The position numbers and the translations under genes were made by a program. A stretch of DNA of 64,000 bases from Sphingomonas immobilis. Lineage in GTDB: Bacteria; Pseudomonadota; Alphaproteobacteria; Sphingomonadales; Sphingomonadaceae. Positions 1 through 8,457 of this stretch are shown piece by piece. The number at the start of each line of letters is the position of its first letter. Within the stretch, counting starts at the first letter, position 1. A model generated the notes under the pieces. The model worked only from the letters and a program-made list of their open reading frames with translations, was not told the origin of the DNA and did no database searches. The stretch is taken from positions 124,001-188,000 of the forward strand of contig NZ_JAUQSZ010000005.1 of NCBI RefSeq assembly GCF_030580995.1. Reading direction: 5' to 3'.

Positions 1-140
1 ATTTCCTCTTCGGTCGACCACGCGTCGCTTTCGACGCCGTAGCCCTTGAGCGCCTTGGGGGTGGACCCGCCGCTCTGATCGAGGGCGGCGATGAAGCCCT
101 GGCCTGCGGCGATCTTGGCGGTCATGTCGACGGTGTTCAT
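1..140 (-). CDS. fba: Class I fructose-bisphosphate aldolase, N-terminal fragment (cut by window edge)
   Basis: Only the first ~46 codons lie in the window; the gene continues past base 1. The start codon is the ATG at 140. The visible protein begins [20 protein letters not shown] and continues with a [15 protein letters not shown] segment, which is typical of the N-terminus of bacterial class I aldolases that cleave fructose-1,6-bisphosphate through a Schiff base. The catalytic lysine is outside the window. It lies 75 bp downstream of pgk on the same strand and closes a gap-MOSC-pgk-fba glycolytic run. The class assignment rests on this short N-terminal segment and the context. Confidence 0.8.
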   Translation of the reverse strand, partial: MNTVDMTAKIAAGQGFIAALDQSGGSTPKALKGYGVESDAWSTEEE

Positions 141-215
141 GCGGGGCTCCCCTGAGATTTGCTGCGTTGCGGCAAGGATATCATTCTGGTCGGATTCGGC
201 AACCGGGAGGGATGG

Positions 216-1412
216 TTAGCGCGTCAGCGCGGCCACTCCGGGCAATTCCTTGCCCTCCATCCACTCCAGGAAAGCGCCACCCGCCGTCGAGACGAAAGTG
301 AAATCCTCCCCGGCCCCGGCCTGGTTGAGCGCGGCGACGGTATCGCCGCCGCCCGCGACCGAGACGAGGCTCCCCGCCTGCGTCAGCGCCGCCGCCGTCC
401 GGGCGAGCGCGACCGTGGCGGCGTCGAAGGGCGGCGTCTCGAACGCGCCGAGCGGCCCGTTCCACACCAGAGTCTTGCAGGTCTTGAGCACGTCGGCGAG
501 CGCTTCGACCGCCGCCGGGCCGACGTCGAGGATCATCTCGTCGGCAGCGACCTCGTGGACGTTGACGGTGCGCAACGACGGCGGGTTGGGCGCGAATTCC
601 TTCGAAACGACCACGTCATAGGGCAGATGGATCGTGCAGTTCGCGGCTTCGGCGGCGGCGAAGATCTCCTCCGCCGTGCCGACGAGATCATGCTCGCACA
701 GCGACTTGCCGACATCGACGCCGCGCGCGGCGAGGAAGGTGTTGGCCATGCCGCCGCCGATGATGAGGTGATCGACCTTGGCGACGAGATATTTCAGCAC
801 GTCGAGCTTGGACGAGACCTTCGCCCCGCCGACCACCGCCGCGACGGGATGCTCCGGGGTGCCGAGCGCCTTGTCGAGCGCGTCGAGCTCGCACTCCATC
901 GCCCGGCCCGCGAACGCCGGAAGCACCTTGGCGAGCCCTTCGGTCGAGGCATGGGCGCGGTGCGCGGCAGAGAAAGCGTCGTTGACGTAGAGATCGCCCA
1001 GCTTCGCGATCTCGGCGATCAGCGCAGAGTCGTTCTTCTCCTCGCCGGCGTGAAAGCGCGTGTTCTCCAGCACGGCGATATCACCGTTCAAAAGCGTCGC
1101 GACCGCCGCCTCCGCGCCGTCCCAGTCGATGAAGCGCACCGGACGGCCGAGCACTTCGCTGTACGGCTTGGTCACCATCGCCAGCGACATTTCGGGGTCG
1201 CGCTTGCCCTTGGGGCGGCCGAAATGGGCCAGGACGAGGACGATCGCGCCCTTGTCGGAAAGTTCGGCGACGGTGGGCACGGTCGAGCGCAGGCGGGTGT
1301 CGTCGGTAACGGCACCGTCCGCCATCGGCACGTTGAGATCCTCGCGCACCAGCACGCGCTTGCCGGCGATATCGCCCATGTCGTCGAGCGTCTTGAAAGT
1401 GCGTGCCATCAT
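216..1412 (-). CDS. pgk: Phosphoglycerate kinase
   Basis: Converts 1,3-bisphosphoglycerate and ADP to 3-phosphoglycerate and ATP in cytosolic glycolysis. The 398-residue length is normal for a bacterial monomer. Family signatures are visible: the N-terminal [13 protein letters not shown] substrate-loop motif, [11 protein letters not shown], the [14 protein letters not shown] segment, [14 protein letters not shown] in the nucleotide-binding half and [11 protein letters not shown] near the C-terminus. Two consecutive ATG codons (1412 and 1409) can start it. It begins directly after the MOSC gene stop at 1413, so the two are probably co-transcribed with gap upstream. No lesion is seen. Confidence 0.97.
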   Translation of the reverse strand: MMARTFKTLDDMGDIAGKRVLVREDLNVPMADGAVTDDTRLRSTVPTVAELSDKGAIVLVLAHFGRPKGKRDPEMSLAMVTKPYSEVLGRPVRFIDWDGAEAAVATLLNGDIAVLENTRFHAGEEKNDSALIAEIAKLGDLYVNDAFSAAHRAHASTEGLAKVLPAFAGRAMECELDALDKALGTPEHPVAAVVGGAKVSSKLDVLKYLVAKVDHLIIGGGMANTFLAARGVDVGKSLCEHDLVGTAEEIFAAAEAANCTIHLPYDVVVSKEFAPNPPSLRTVNVHEVAADEMILDVGPAAVEALADVLKTCKTLVWNGPLGAFETPPFDAATVALARTAAALTQAGSLVSVAGGGDTVAALNQAGAGEDFTFVSTAGGAFLEWMEGKELPGVAALTR

Positions 1413-1868
1413 TTATTCCTCGATGCTGATGCTGTCGCCGACCTTGATATGCCCCTCGGCAATGACCTTCGCGCAAGCGCCGCCGCGCCAGTCGGGCAGC
1501 AGCGCCGCCTTGAGACCCTCGGCCAGCGCCTCCATCCGTTCGCACGGATCGGTCTCGCGCGTCACCTCGAGCACGACGTCGGCACCGATACGCAGGCGCA
1601 CGCCCGCGACCTGCGGCAGATCGAGCCCGTCGACCAGGAGGTTCGAACGGCGCTCGATCCAGTCGATCGTGTGGCCGACCTCGGCCATCGCCGCCACCCA
1701 GTCGCCGCGTTCGATCAGCGTGACCTGGCGCTTGTAGGGCTTGCCCTTCATCGCGCCGCGATAGTCTCCCGCGACGCCGCCGGCGAAGGTGATCTCGGCT
1801 TCCGAGATCGCCTCCATCGGTCCCTTCACGATGGCGTGACGGGCGATGCCGAGAAGAACGCCCATCAT
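1413..1868 (-). CDS. MOSC domain-containing protein
   Basis: A 150-residue stand-alone MOSC-like protein. MOSC domains occur in molybdenum cofactor sulfurases and in YiiM/YuaD-type proteins and are thought to handle sulfur or bind Mo cofactor; the substrate here is unknown. Visible features are an N-terminal GVLLGIARHAIVKGPM strand, a glycine-rich GGVAGDYRGAM turn, the RRSNLLVDGL motif typical of MOSC, and the conserved cysteine of the ETDPCERME segment. The open frame extends upstream into gap, but the tandem ATG at 1868/1865, eight bases after the gap stop, is the natural start. Its place between gap and pgk is unusual for a glycolytic operon. Confidence 0.85.
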   Translation of the reverse strand: MMGVLLGIARHAIVKGPMEAISEAEITFAGGVAGDYRGAMKGKPYKRQVTLIERGDWVAAMAEVGHTIDWIERRSNLLVDGLDLPQVAGVRLRIGADVVLEVTRETDPCERMEALAEGLKAALLPDWRGGACAKVIAEGHIKVGDSISIEE

Positions 1869-1876
1869 GCTACCCG

Positions 1877-2884
1877 TTAGAGGAACTTCGCGATCGCGCC
1901 GGCCGTGTCGAGCATACGGTTCGAGAAGCCCCATTCGTTGTCGTACCACGACAGTACGCGCACGAGCTTGCCGTCGATCACCGACGTCTCGAGGCTGTCG
2001 ATCGTCGAGCTGTGCGCGTCGTGGTTGAAGTCGATCGAGACCAGAGGCTCGTCCGTATAATTCAGCACGCCCTTCAGCGGGCCCTCGGCGGCGGCCTTGA
2101 GCAGCGCGTTAACCTCTTCCTTCGTGGTGTCGCGCACCGGCTGGAAGGTCAGGTCGACGACCGAGACGTTGGGCGTCGGCACGCGGATCGCCGAGCCATC
2201 GAGCTTGCCCTTCAGCGCGGGCAGCACTTCCGCGACAGCGCGCGCGGCGCCGGTCGTGGTCGGGATCATCGACATGCCAGCGGCGCGGGCGCGACGCGGA
2301 TCTTCATGGATCTGGTCGAGGATCTTCTGGTCGTTGGTATAGGCGTGAATCGTCGTCATCAGGCCGCGCTCGATGCCGATCGATTCGTGCAGCACCTTGG
2401 CGAAGGGCGCGAGGCAGTTCGTGGTGCAGGATGCGTTCGACACGATCTTGTGCTCTGCCGTCAGCTGGTCGTGATTGACGCCGAACACGACCGTCAGATC
2501 GACTTCCTTGCCCGGTGCCGAGATCAGCACGCGCTTCGCGCCGGCATCGAGATGCGCCTGGCCGCCCTTGCGGTTGGTGAAGAAGCCGGTGCATTCCAGG
2601 GCGATGTCGATGCCCTGCGCGGCGTGCGGCAGCTTGGCGGGATCACGCTCTGCCGTGACGTGGATGCGCTTGCCGTTGACGACGAGATCGTTGCCGTCGA
2701 CCTCGATCGCGCCGGAGAATTTGCCGTGGACGCTGTCATGCATGAACAGGCGGGCATTGGCCTTCGCGTCGGCGAGATCGTTGATCGAGACCAGTTCGAG
2801 GTCGTGGTCGGTACGTTCGAGGATGGCGCGCGCGACGTTGCGCCCGATGCGCCCGAAACCATTGATCGCAACCTTGACGGTCAT
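1877..2884 (-). CDS. gap: Type I glyceraldehyde-3-phosphate dehydrogenase
   Basis: Oxidises glyceraldehyde-3-phosphate to 1,3-bisphosphoglycerate with NAD. The protein is 335 residues. It has the N-terminal Rossmann motif [15 protein letters not shown], the catalytic SNASCTTNC segment with nucleophile Cys153, the ATQ-like [17 protein letters not shown] segment and the C-terminal [13 protein letters not shown] motif. An in-frame ATG exists at 2914, but [14 protein letters not shown] at 2884 is the family start. It heads the minus-strand run gap, MOSC, pgk, fba and is divergent from the zapA group, with a 147-bp shared upstream region (2885-3031). Confidence 0.97.
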   Translation of the reverse strand: MTVKVAINGFGRIGRNVARAILERTDHDLELVSINDLADAKANARLFMHDSVHGKFSGAIEVDGNDLVVNGKRIHVTAERDPAKLPHAAQGIDIALECTGFFTNRKGGQAHLDAGAKRVLISAPGKEVDLTVVFGVNHDQLTAEHKIVSNASCTTNCLAPFAKVLHESIGIERGLMTTIHAYTNDQKILDQIHEDPRRARAAGMSMIPTTTGAARAVAEVLPALKGKLDGSAIRVPTPNVSVVDLTFQPVRDTTKEEVNALLKAAAEGPLKGVLNYTDEPLVSIDFNHDAHSSTIDSLETSVIDGKLVRVLSWYDNEWGFSNRMLDTAGAIAKFL

Positions 2885-3031
2885 TCCCGGAATTCCTTTT
2901 CGCTGGTGCAGCACGAGTCTTCAGACGCGCGCGTCTTTGCGGCGGCTGGACTTGCAGGTCAACCGTGGCTGTTCTGCGATACTGGCCCAAATCGATATTG
3001 CCGCGCGCTCCGGTCGTGCTAATCGGGGACG

Positions 3032-3235
3032 ATGGCGGACGTTTCACCCCCAGCCGCGCTCGACCGGATCGAGCGCGCGATTGCCCGTATCGAAGCGGCG
3101 GTTTCGAACCGCGACCGTGCGAACGATACGCTTGCGCGCCGCCACGACGCGCTTCGCGCGCGCGTAAAAGGCGCACTCGACGAACTCGACGCTATCATTG
3201 CCGCGGGCGATGCTTCCGGGGAGGACGCGGACTGA
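3032..3235 (+). CDS. Small coiled-coil protein upstream of ZapA
   Basis: A 67-residue acidic/arginine-rich protein without cysteines. Heptad-like spacing in LDRIERAIARIEAAVSNRD and LRARVKGALDELDAIIA suggests a short coiled coil. The stop codon overlaps the zapA start (TGATG, base 3235 shared), so translation is probably coupled. A short uncharacterised gene at this place before zapA is common in sphingomonads. Given coupling and coiled-coil form, a role beside ZapA in division is possible, but that is inference only. Codon use looks like its neighbours. Confidence 0.75.
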   Translation: MADVSPPAALDRIERAIARIEAAVSNRDRANDTLARRHDALRARVKGALDELDAIIAAGDASGEDAD

Positions 3236-3540
3236 TGGCTGACGTGACCCTCACCATCGGCGACCGCCGCCATACCGTCGCCTGTCCCGCCGGCCAGGAG
3301 GATCAAGTGCGGCGGCTGGGCACGATGCTCGATGCGCACTGGGCCGATGCGTCGCGCGCCTCCGGCGGGCTCGACGGGGAACGCACGATGCTGTTCGTGG
3401 CCCTGATGCTCGCCGACTCGCTCAACGACGCCGAGCGGCGTGCGCCGACGGAAGGCGGCGGCAGCGTGCATCTCGACCGCGTCGCGGCCCGGCTCGAGGA
3501 TCTGGCCGATGCCCTTGAGAAATCGGCGCGGAACGCCTAG
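3235..3540 (+). CDS. zapA: Cell division protein ZapA
   Basis: ZapA is a small cytosolic FtsZ-associated protein that promotes bundling of the Z-ring. The product is 101 residues, the family's usual size. The N-terminal domain shows ADVTLTIGDRRHTVACPAGQ and EDQVRRLGTMLDAH, followed by the MLFVALMLADSL segment and a C-terminal helix with regularly spaced hydrophobics (HLDRVAARLEDLADALEKSA) expected to form the dimer coiled coil. The ATG at 3235 overlaps the preceding small gene. A 6S RNA gene starts a few bases after the stop, the arrangement known in many alphaproteobacteria. Confidence 0.92.
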   Translation: MADVTLTIGDRRHTVACPAGQEDQVRRLGTMLDAHWADASRASGGLDGERTMLFVALMLADSLNDAERRAPTEGGGSVHLDRVAARLEDLADALEKSARNA

Positions 3541-3547
3541 ATTGTCC

Positions 3548-3709
3548 GGTGGCGGGCACTGCCCGGTACGAGCCTTTATTATCCCTGAGGCTATTCATCA
3601 TCCAAGGGGGCTGTCCCTGCCCGGGTCCTGGCCCGAAGCACATGGTCCCCACCTGACGTACCGTGCGTCAGAGGATAACCCGGCACACGGCCACGGCGGT
3701 CCCGCCACC
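3548..3709 (+). ncRNA. ssrS: 6S RNA (SsrS)
   Basis: The ~160-nt region lies between zapA and the 5-formyl-THF cyclo-ligase gene, the conserved position of 6S RNA in proteobacteria. The ends pair perfectly: ggtggcggg at 3548-3556 with cccgccacc at 3701-3709. Inside are a CCTGAGGCTATTC-like 5' segment near 3583 and a C/G-rich central region (about 3607-3660) that would form the large internal loop. 6S RNA binds housekeeping RNA polymerase as a promoter mimic. Ends are set by the pairing only; the true 5' and 3' ends may differ by a few bases. Confidence 0.8.
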
Positions 3710-3722
3710 CGCTCGGCGCGCA

Positions 3723-3745
3723 CGCCGATAACCTCGTTATCGGCG
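3723..3745 (+). terminator. Perfect 10-bp hairpin downstream of 6S RNA
   Basis: cgccgataac (3723-3732) pairs with gttatcggcg (3736-3745) around a 3-nt loop, 14 bases after the inferred 6S RNA end. There is no T-run, so it may be a Rho-independent-like end of 6S RNA or a processing hairpin in the leader of the next gene. Confidence 0.35.
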
Positions 3746-3822
3746 AGACGCGTCAGCGCGGCCGGGCTCGGCCCTGGCCGAGCTCCGACGACGCGGCTTC
3801 GCCGCGGCGGGCAGAGGTGAGA

Positions 3823-4365
3823 ATGAACAAACCCACCCTCCGCGCCCACGCCCGAGCCGCACGCGACGCCTTCTTCGCGAGCAGCCCCGCGCCCATCGCC
3901 GCCCCCGCCGAGTTTCTCGAACACCTGCGCGCAGGACTCACCGTCACCTCGTACGTGCCGCTAGGCAGCGAAGCGGACCCCGTGCTGCTCGCCCGCGCGG
4001 CGGTGGAGGCGGGCTGCCTCATCGCCCTCCCTCACGTCACCACGCGCAGCGCGCCGATGCGCTTCCTCGCATGGGATGCGGCCGACGACCTCCATGTTGG
4101 GCCGATGGGGTTGCAGCAACCGCATCACGAGGCCCCCGCGCTCGCCCCCGACATCATCCTGACGCCGCTGCTGGCGTTCGACGCGAAGCTCGACCGGCTC
4201 GGCCAGGGCGCGGGCTATTACGACCGCGCCTTCGCCGAATTTCCCGGCGCTTTGCGAATCGGGGTTGCGTGGGCGGTGCAACAGGTCGATTCGCTACCGG
4301 TCGATGCGTGGGACATGCCGCTCCACGCCGTCATCACCGAATCAGGATGGATCTCTCGGCCATGA
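3823..4365 (+). CDS. fau: 5-formyltetrahydrofolate cyclo-ligase
   Basis: Converts 5-formyl-THF to 5,10-methenyl-THF with ATP. The protein is about 180 residues. Supporting motifs are KPTLRAHARAARDAF with the basic N-terminal helix, SYVPLGSEADPVLL, the IALPHV segment and the RLGQGAGYYDRAFAE motif that carries the ATP-binding GxGxGYYDR signature. A GTG at 3817 is in frame, but the ATG at 3823 sits behind the purine-rich gaggtgag. It follows 6S RNA, and ssrS-fau is a conserved pair. The stop overlaps the next gene's ATG. Confidence 0.93.
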   Translation: MNKPTLRAHARAARDAFFASSPAPIAAPAEFLEHLRAGLTVTSYVPLGSEADPVLLARAAVEAGCLIALPHVTTRSAPMRFLAWDAADDLHVGPMGLQQPHHEAPALAPDIILTPLLAFDAKLDRLGQGAGYYDRAFAEFPGALRIGVAWAVQQVDSLPVDAWDMPLHAVITESGWISRP

Positions 4366-4574
4366 ACCCCAGCTGGCGCAAACCCTTCGGCATGCTCGCC
4401 ATCCTGATGCTGATCGTCGTGTGGGTGGTGATCGTCGCGAGCTTTTCCGCGATCGTATGGAACTGGCACTGGCTGGCGCAGCTCGTGTTCTACATCGTCA
4501 CCGGCCTGATCTGGATCGCACCGCTGAAACCGATGTTGTCGTGGATGGAAACCGGGAAATGGCGTTCCTGGTAG
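4362..4574 (+). CDS. DUF2842 domain-containing small membrane protein
   Basis: A 70-residue protein with two predicted membrane helices: FGMLAILMLIVVWVVIVASF and a second from WLAQLVFYIVTGLIWIAPL. The short C-terminal tail METGKWRSW is typical of DUF2842 proteins, an uncharacterised alphaproteobacterial inner-membrane family. The ATG at 4362 overlaps the fau stop (ATGA), indicating translational coupling. An in-frame ATG 15 bases earlier (4347) is possible. Function is unknown. Confidence 0.85.
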   Translation: MNPSWRKPFGMLAILMLIVVWVVIVASFSAIVWNWHWLAQLVFYIVTGLIWIAPLKPMLSWMETGKWRSW

Positions 4575-4592
4575 GCCATTCCGCAAGGGGAA

Positions 4593-4669
<77 letters not shown>

Positions 4670-4714
4670 TTGGAAAGCGTGAGGCGCGGCCACTAAGCGA
4701 GCCGCCCTACCCTG

Positions 4715-5899
4715 TCAACCGCTGTCGGCACCGTTGTTCGAATAGACGCCCGGCCGCGGCGCGCGCGCGTCATGCTCGAACAGGAAGCCCGCGATATCGG
4801 GCTTGCCGATCGCGCCCAGCACGGTCTGCAGGATGATGAGCAGCGGCACCGCCAGCAGCGCGCCCGGCGTGCCCCAGATCCAGCTCCAGAAGCTGATCGA
4901 GATGAGGATCAGGATCGGGTTGATCGTCAGCCTGCGCCCGACGATCAGCGGCGTGATCGCATTCGCCTCGACGAGGTGACAGCCGATCATCAGCACCGCC
5001 GGAAAGCTCGCCGCCCAGATGTCCTTGAACGTCATCAGCCCGCCCAGCCCGAGCAGCAGCGCCGCCGCGATCGGGCCGAAGTACGGGACGTAGTTGAGCA
5101 AGGCGACGATGCCGCCCCACATCAACGGATAAGGCATGCCCATCGCCCACAGCACGCCCGCGACGATCAGGCCGAGGATCAGGTTGATCATGGTGATCGT
5201 GCCCAGATAGGCGGCGGTATCGTCGACCACGTCCTGGATGACGCGCGCGGTCGCCATCGCGCCGCCGAAGCTGGAGCGGCTGGTAATCGTACGCTTCCTG
5301 AGGCGGGTCCAGCCGGCGAGGAAGAAATAGATGACGAGGATCGCGAAGAACACCTGCACGATCGCGGTCGGCGCGGAGGTGGCGGCGAGTTCCAGAATCG
5401 AATTGGGCGGCGCGACGGCGGCGGTCTGCGGCGCGCGCACCGGGCCGGTCGCGGCGAGGTGACGGACGGTGCGGTTGAGGTATTTTTCGAGGCTGGAATA
5501 GAGATCGATCAGCGGCGCGATGTTCATCTGGATGCGGTCGATCCGCTCCGGCAGCTTGCGGAAAAATTCGATGGCGGGAACGACGATCGCCGCCAGCGCG
5601 ATATTGGCGGCGAGCAGAAACAGCAGGATGCAGGTCAGCGCCGCCAGCGACGAGGGGACGCGGTGCCGCTCCAGCCACTCCAGGATCGGCACCAACGCGA
5701 TGGCGATGACGAGCGCGGCGGTGGTCGGCAGGAAGAATTCCGCCCCCGCCTTCAGCGCGAACGGCAGCGAGATGGCGAGGCCGATGCCGGCGAACAGCGT
5801 GAGCGAGGCGAGCAGGCGGTCGCGGCGGTTGTTGGCCTCGAGAATCGCGTCGTAGGGAGGCTCCCTGCCCGTCAGATCCGCCCCGCCCGGTTCAACCAC
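4715..5899 (-). CDS. AI-2E family transporter (PerM/TqsA-like permease)
   Basis: An inner-membrane protein of about 394 residues with the family layout: two N-terminal helices (LASLTLFAGIGLAISLPFAL; AALVIAIALVPILEWL), a third helix, a soluble segment (FFRKLPERIDRIQMNIAPL to the proline-rich region), then five helices including INLILGLIVAGVLWAMGMPY and the LLNYVPYFGPIAAALLLGLG and INPILILISISFW motifs typical of AI-2E exporters. Substrates in this family are diverse, so autoinducer export is not implied. No ATG lies near the start; the GTG at 5899 behind aaggggcg is chosen, leaving 53 bp from the upstream glycosyltransferase gene. The open frame runs on antisense-free into that gene, but only as a shadow. 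Confidence 0.85.
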   Translation of the reverse strand: MVEPGGADLTGREPPYDAILEANNRRDRLLASLTLFAGIGLAISLPFALKAGAEFFLPTTAALVIAIALVPILEWLERHRVPSSLAALTCILLFLLAANIALAAIVVPAIEFFRKLPERIDRIQMNIAPLIDLYSSLEKYLNRTVRHLAATGPVRAPQTAAVAPPNSILELAATSAPTAIVQVFFAILVIYFFLAGWTRLRKRTITSRSSFGGAMATARVIQDVVDDTAAYLGTITMINLILGLIVAGVLWAMGMPYPLMWGGIVALLNYVPYFGPIAAALLLGLGGLMTFKDIWAASFPAVLMIGCHLVEANAITPLIVGRRLTINPILILISISFWSWIWGTPGALLAVPLLIILQTVLGAIGKPDIAGFLFEHDARAPRPGVYSNNGADSG

Positions 5900-5952
5900 T
5901 CGCCGCCCCTTTTCATATACCGGCGCGACCCTAGCGGGGTTACCGGGCTTTG

Positions 5953-7266
5953 TCAGGCGGCTGTCGCGCGCAGCAGCGGGGCCGGGCTCCGCGCCGCCCA
6001 CCAGCGCAGCAGCGCCGCGAGCGTCCAACCTGCCGCGACGAATAGGAACGGCATCGCGGGATAATGATATCGCCCCTGCCCGGTGAAGGCGAAAGCCGTC
6101 AGCGTGGCGAAGGCGGGCATGCAGGCGAGCATCAGCAGCGGAGCGAGCCGCTCGCGCCGCCACAGTGCGGGCAGCGCGACGCCGAGGGCGGAAAGCCCCA
6201 GCGCGAGGATCGCGAAATAGCAGAGCTGGTTGAACACGCGCACCGCCGCGATCGGCGTGGCGAGTGCTGGATAGCCGATGTCGAGCGCCCAGAAAGCGTC
6301 GCTGTCGCGCTCCCACAACAGCGCCATCTTGCGGAAGCCGAGTGCTGTCCAGCGGCCGGGGTTGCGCTTGATCCAGTCGACAGCGAGCGCCTTGAAACGG
6401 CGGTCGAGTTCGACCTGCTCGACGATGTGCTGCTTGTACGGGATGCCGACCCCAGTCGCATCCCACACCGGCGTGCGTTCCCACGCATACCAGTCGCCGG
6501 TCGCGCGGTCGTTCGCGCCGTAATAGAGCGCGATGCCACCGTTGGTGGAAACGGGCACCGCCGCGCCGAGTTCGGCCGCGTTGCGCAAGCTCCAGGGCGT
6601 CACGACGGCCGCCAGCGCGAGGTACAGCGGCAGCGCGGCGCGCAAGGCCCCTCGCCAGCCGAAATCGCGCAGCGTCAGCGCCATCGCGACCAGCATCCCG
6701 GCCGGGAAGAACATCATCTGCGGGCGCATCAGCGTGGCGATGCCGAACAGGAGGCCAGCGGCGAGCGACCCCCAGCGTCGTCCACGTGCGCCGATCAGCA
6801 GTGCGAAGGCGGCCATCGCCACGGCAGTCGCGACCGTCTCCGACACCGGCTGCCCGGCATAGACGATGTGCGCGGGATAGAGCGCGTAGAGCGCGGCGGC
6901 GATGCGCGTCGCCAGGCCATCGAGCCCAAGTTGCGCGCCGATACGGACGATCAGCAGGACGATGGCGGCGGTCGCGATCAGGTTCAGCAAGATCGCGGCG
7001 GACAGCGTGGGGCCCAGCAAGGACATCGCCGCCGCCAGCACCGCCGGATAGCCGACCGGCCAGAAAGCGGTCACATAGCCCGCCTCCTGATAGCCCAGCC
7101 CGCGCGCCATTTCCGCGGCGTGATCCATATACCAGAGCCCGTCCGAGATCGGCTGCTGCGGCAAGGCCAACGCGAGCGCGAGCCGCACGGCGAGCGCCAC
7201 CGCGACGATAGCCGGAAGCCCCCAGCGCGCCTGCTCCACCCTCGCGATTCGATCGTCCAGTCCCAT
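5953..7266 (-). CDS. ArnT/PMT-like family 39 glycosyltransferase
   Basis: A polytopic membrane protein of 437 residues with about ten hydrophobic segments, such as GLPAIVAVALAVRLALALAL, LLNLIATAAIVLLIVRIG and LRAALPLYLALAAVVTPWSL. The first external loop has ISDGLWYMDHAAEMARGLGY followed by FWPVGYPAVLAA, the layout of GT39/ArnT-type enzymes that use polyprenyl-phosphate sugars with an acidic residue in loop 1. The start ATG at 7266 has a ggggagag SD; an upstream in-frame ATG at 7527 would add a non-family extension. Acceptor and donor are unknown. Its partner downstream is the AI-2E permease. Confidence 0.83.
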   Translation of the reverse strand: MGLDDRIARVEQARWGLPAIVAVALAVRLALALALPQQPISDGLWYMDHAAEMARGLGYQEAGYVTAFWPVGYPAVLAAAMSLLGPTLSAAILLNLIATAAIVLLIVRIGAQLGLDGLATRIAAALYALYPAHIVYAGQPVSETVATAVAMAAFALLIGARGRRWGSLAAGLLFGIATLMRPQMMFFPAGMLVAMALTLRDFGWRGALRAALPLYLALAAVVTPWSLRNAAELGAAVPVSTNGGIALYYGANDRATGDWYAWERTPVWDATGVGIPYKQHIVEQVELDRRFKALAVDWIKRNPGRWTALGFRKMALLWERDSDAFWALDIGYPALATPIAAVRVFNQLCYFAILALGLSALGVALPALWRRERLAPLLMLACMPAFATLTAFAFTGQGRYHYPAMPFLFVAAGWTLAALLRWWAARSPAPLLRATAA

Positions 7267-7677
7267 CCAATCTCTCCCCAGATCGGTGCCGTGTGGAAAC
7301 ACGCATGCCGTGCGGGCGGAAGAGGAGCGGCGGCAGGAAAGAGGCTTAACGCCCTGATCCCCGAACGGACTTCGTTGCGGCGCCGGGCATGTGTGCGATT
7401 CTGGCACTGGCCGGGCCCTGCTTAGGACTTCGACGATCCGCCGCGGTCGGATGCCCGGCGATGGGCCGTCATCCGCCTGTCGATTCGCGTGCGGGATTCG
7501 AGCGCGAAGGTAACAAAGGTTACGCAAGTGGCCGGTGAAAATGCGACGAACCGAGTGCCTGTGGCAGCTTCCGCGGATGGTGGCGGGGAGAGGCGTGGAT
7601 CATGCAGCGACGCTGACATGACCGCGCCCGTGTAGGACAGCGAAAAACGTCGGAAATCGGGCGGGAACTGACGGCGC
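7267..7677. other. 411-bp gene-free region
   Basis: No convincing gene is seen. It contains an inverted repeat GTAAC-aaag-GTTAC (7510-7523) and a TGTAGGACA motif (7631-7639) that recurs elsewhere in the window. It may hold a long leader or an unrecognised RNA for the glycosyltransferase gene that starts at 7266. Confidence 0.6.
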
Positions 7678-8457
7678 TCAGCCCCGCGCCGCCTCCGCCC
7701 GCGCTCGCAGCCGGTCGCGCGCCGCCGCGTGGATGCCGGGCACCGTCGCCAGCACGCCGAACGCCTGCGCATTCTGCGTGTTGAAGGCGAGCGGCTGGCC
7801 AAAGGCGTCCGTCACCGTCGCGCCCGCCTCGCCCGCGATGAGAACGGCGGCGGCGATATCCCATTCGTAGCCCCAGCGCACCGTCGCGACGAGATCGGCC
7901 TCGTCAGCGGCGACCATCGCGATGCGCAGCGCGATCGAATTGGGCTTGTCGACCGCGACGAGATCGTGATCGACCTTGGGCAGCGCGTCGGTCGGCACGC
8001 GCGCACCCGGAAAGTCGGCGCGCCCGCCGGCGCGCAGCCGCACGCCGTTGCGTGTCGCGCCCTTACCCCGCGCAGCCCGCCAAACCTCGCCGCGCGCGGG
8101 GGCGTCGAGCACGCCGATCACCGGCACGCCGTGTTCGATCAATGCGATCGACACCGCCCAACCGGGCCGTCCGCGAATATAGTCGCGCGTGCCGTCGATC
8201 GGATCGACCACCCACAACCGCTCCAGCGCGAGCCGGTCGGCATTGTCGGCGGTCTCCTCGGACAGCCAGCCCGCGCCCGGATCGAGCGCGGAGAGCCGAT
8301 CCCGCAGGAGAGCGTCCACCTCCAGATCGACCGCGCAGACGGGGTTGCCGGGCGATTTCTCCCAGCGTTCGAAGTCGGTACGCCACTGGCCCATCGCCAG
8401 CGCGCCCGCCTCGGCGGCGATCTCGGCTATCCTGTCGGCGAGGGCGACGTCAGCCAC
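7678..8457 (-). CDS. Inositol monophosphatase family protein (CysQ/HisN/SuhB type)
   Basis: A 259-residue metal-dependent phosphatase. The metal site motif WVVDPIDGTRDYIRG, an upstream GWLSEETADN segment carrying the conserved glutamate, and the C-terminal YEWDIAAAVLIAGEAGATVTD motif are all present, so the fold and Li-sensitive phosphatase mechanism are secure. The substrate (inositol-1-P, PAP or histidinol-P) cannot be decided from motifs; the relaxed N-terminus and CAVDLEVDALLRDRL fit CysQ/3',5'-bisphosphate nucleotidase-like members. The start overlaps the end of pmbA by 8 bases, so they are co-transcribed. Confidence 0.88.
   Translation of the reverse strand: MADVALADRIAEIAAEAGALAMGQWRTDFERWEKSPGNPVCAVDLEVDALLRDRLSALDPGAGWLSEETADNADRLALERLWVVDPIDGTRDYIRGRPGWAVSIALIEHGVPVIGVLDAPARGEVWRAARGKGATRNGVRLRAGGRADFPGARVPTDALPKVDHDLVAVDKPNSIALRIAMVAADEADLVATVRWGYEWDIAAAVLIAGEAGATVTDAFGQPLAFNTQNAQAFGVLATVPGIHAAARDRLRARAEAARG

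Noticed and set aside
4715..7306. A single 863-codon open frame on minus spanning the AI-2E gene and the region of the glycosyltransferase gene
   Set aside because: Only the part after ~5899 has permease-like hydrophobic sequence; the rest is Arg/Ala/Gly-rich shadow translation of the glycosyltransferase gene in another frame.
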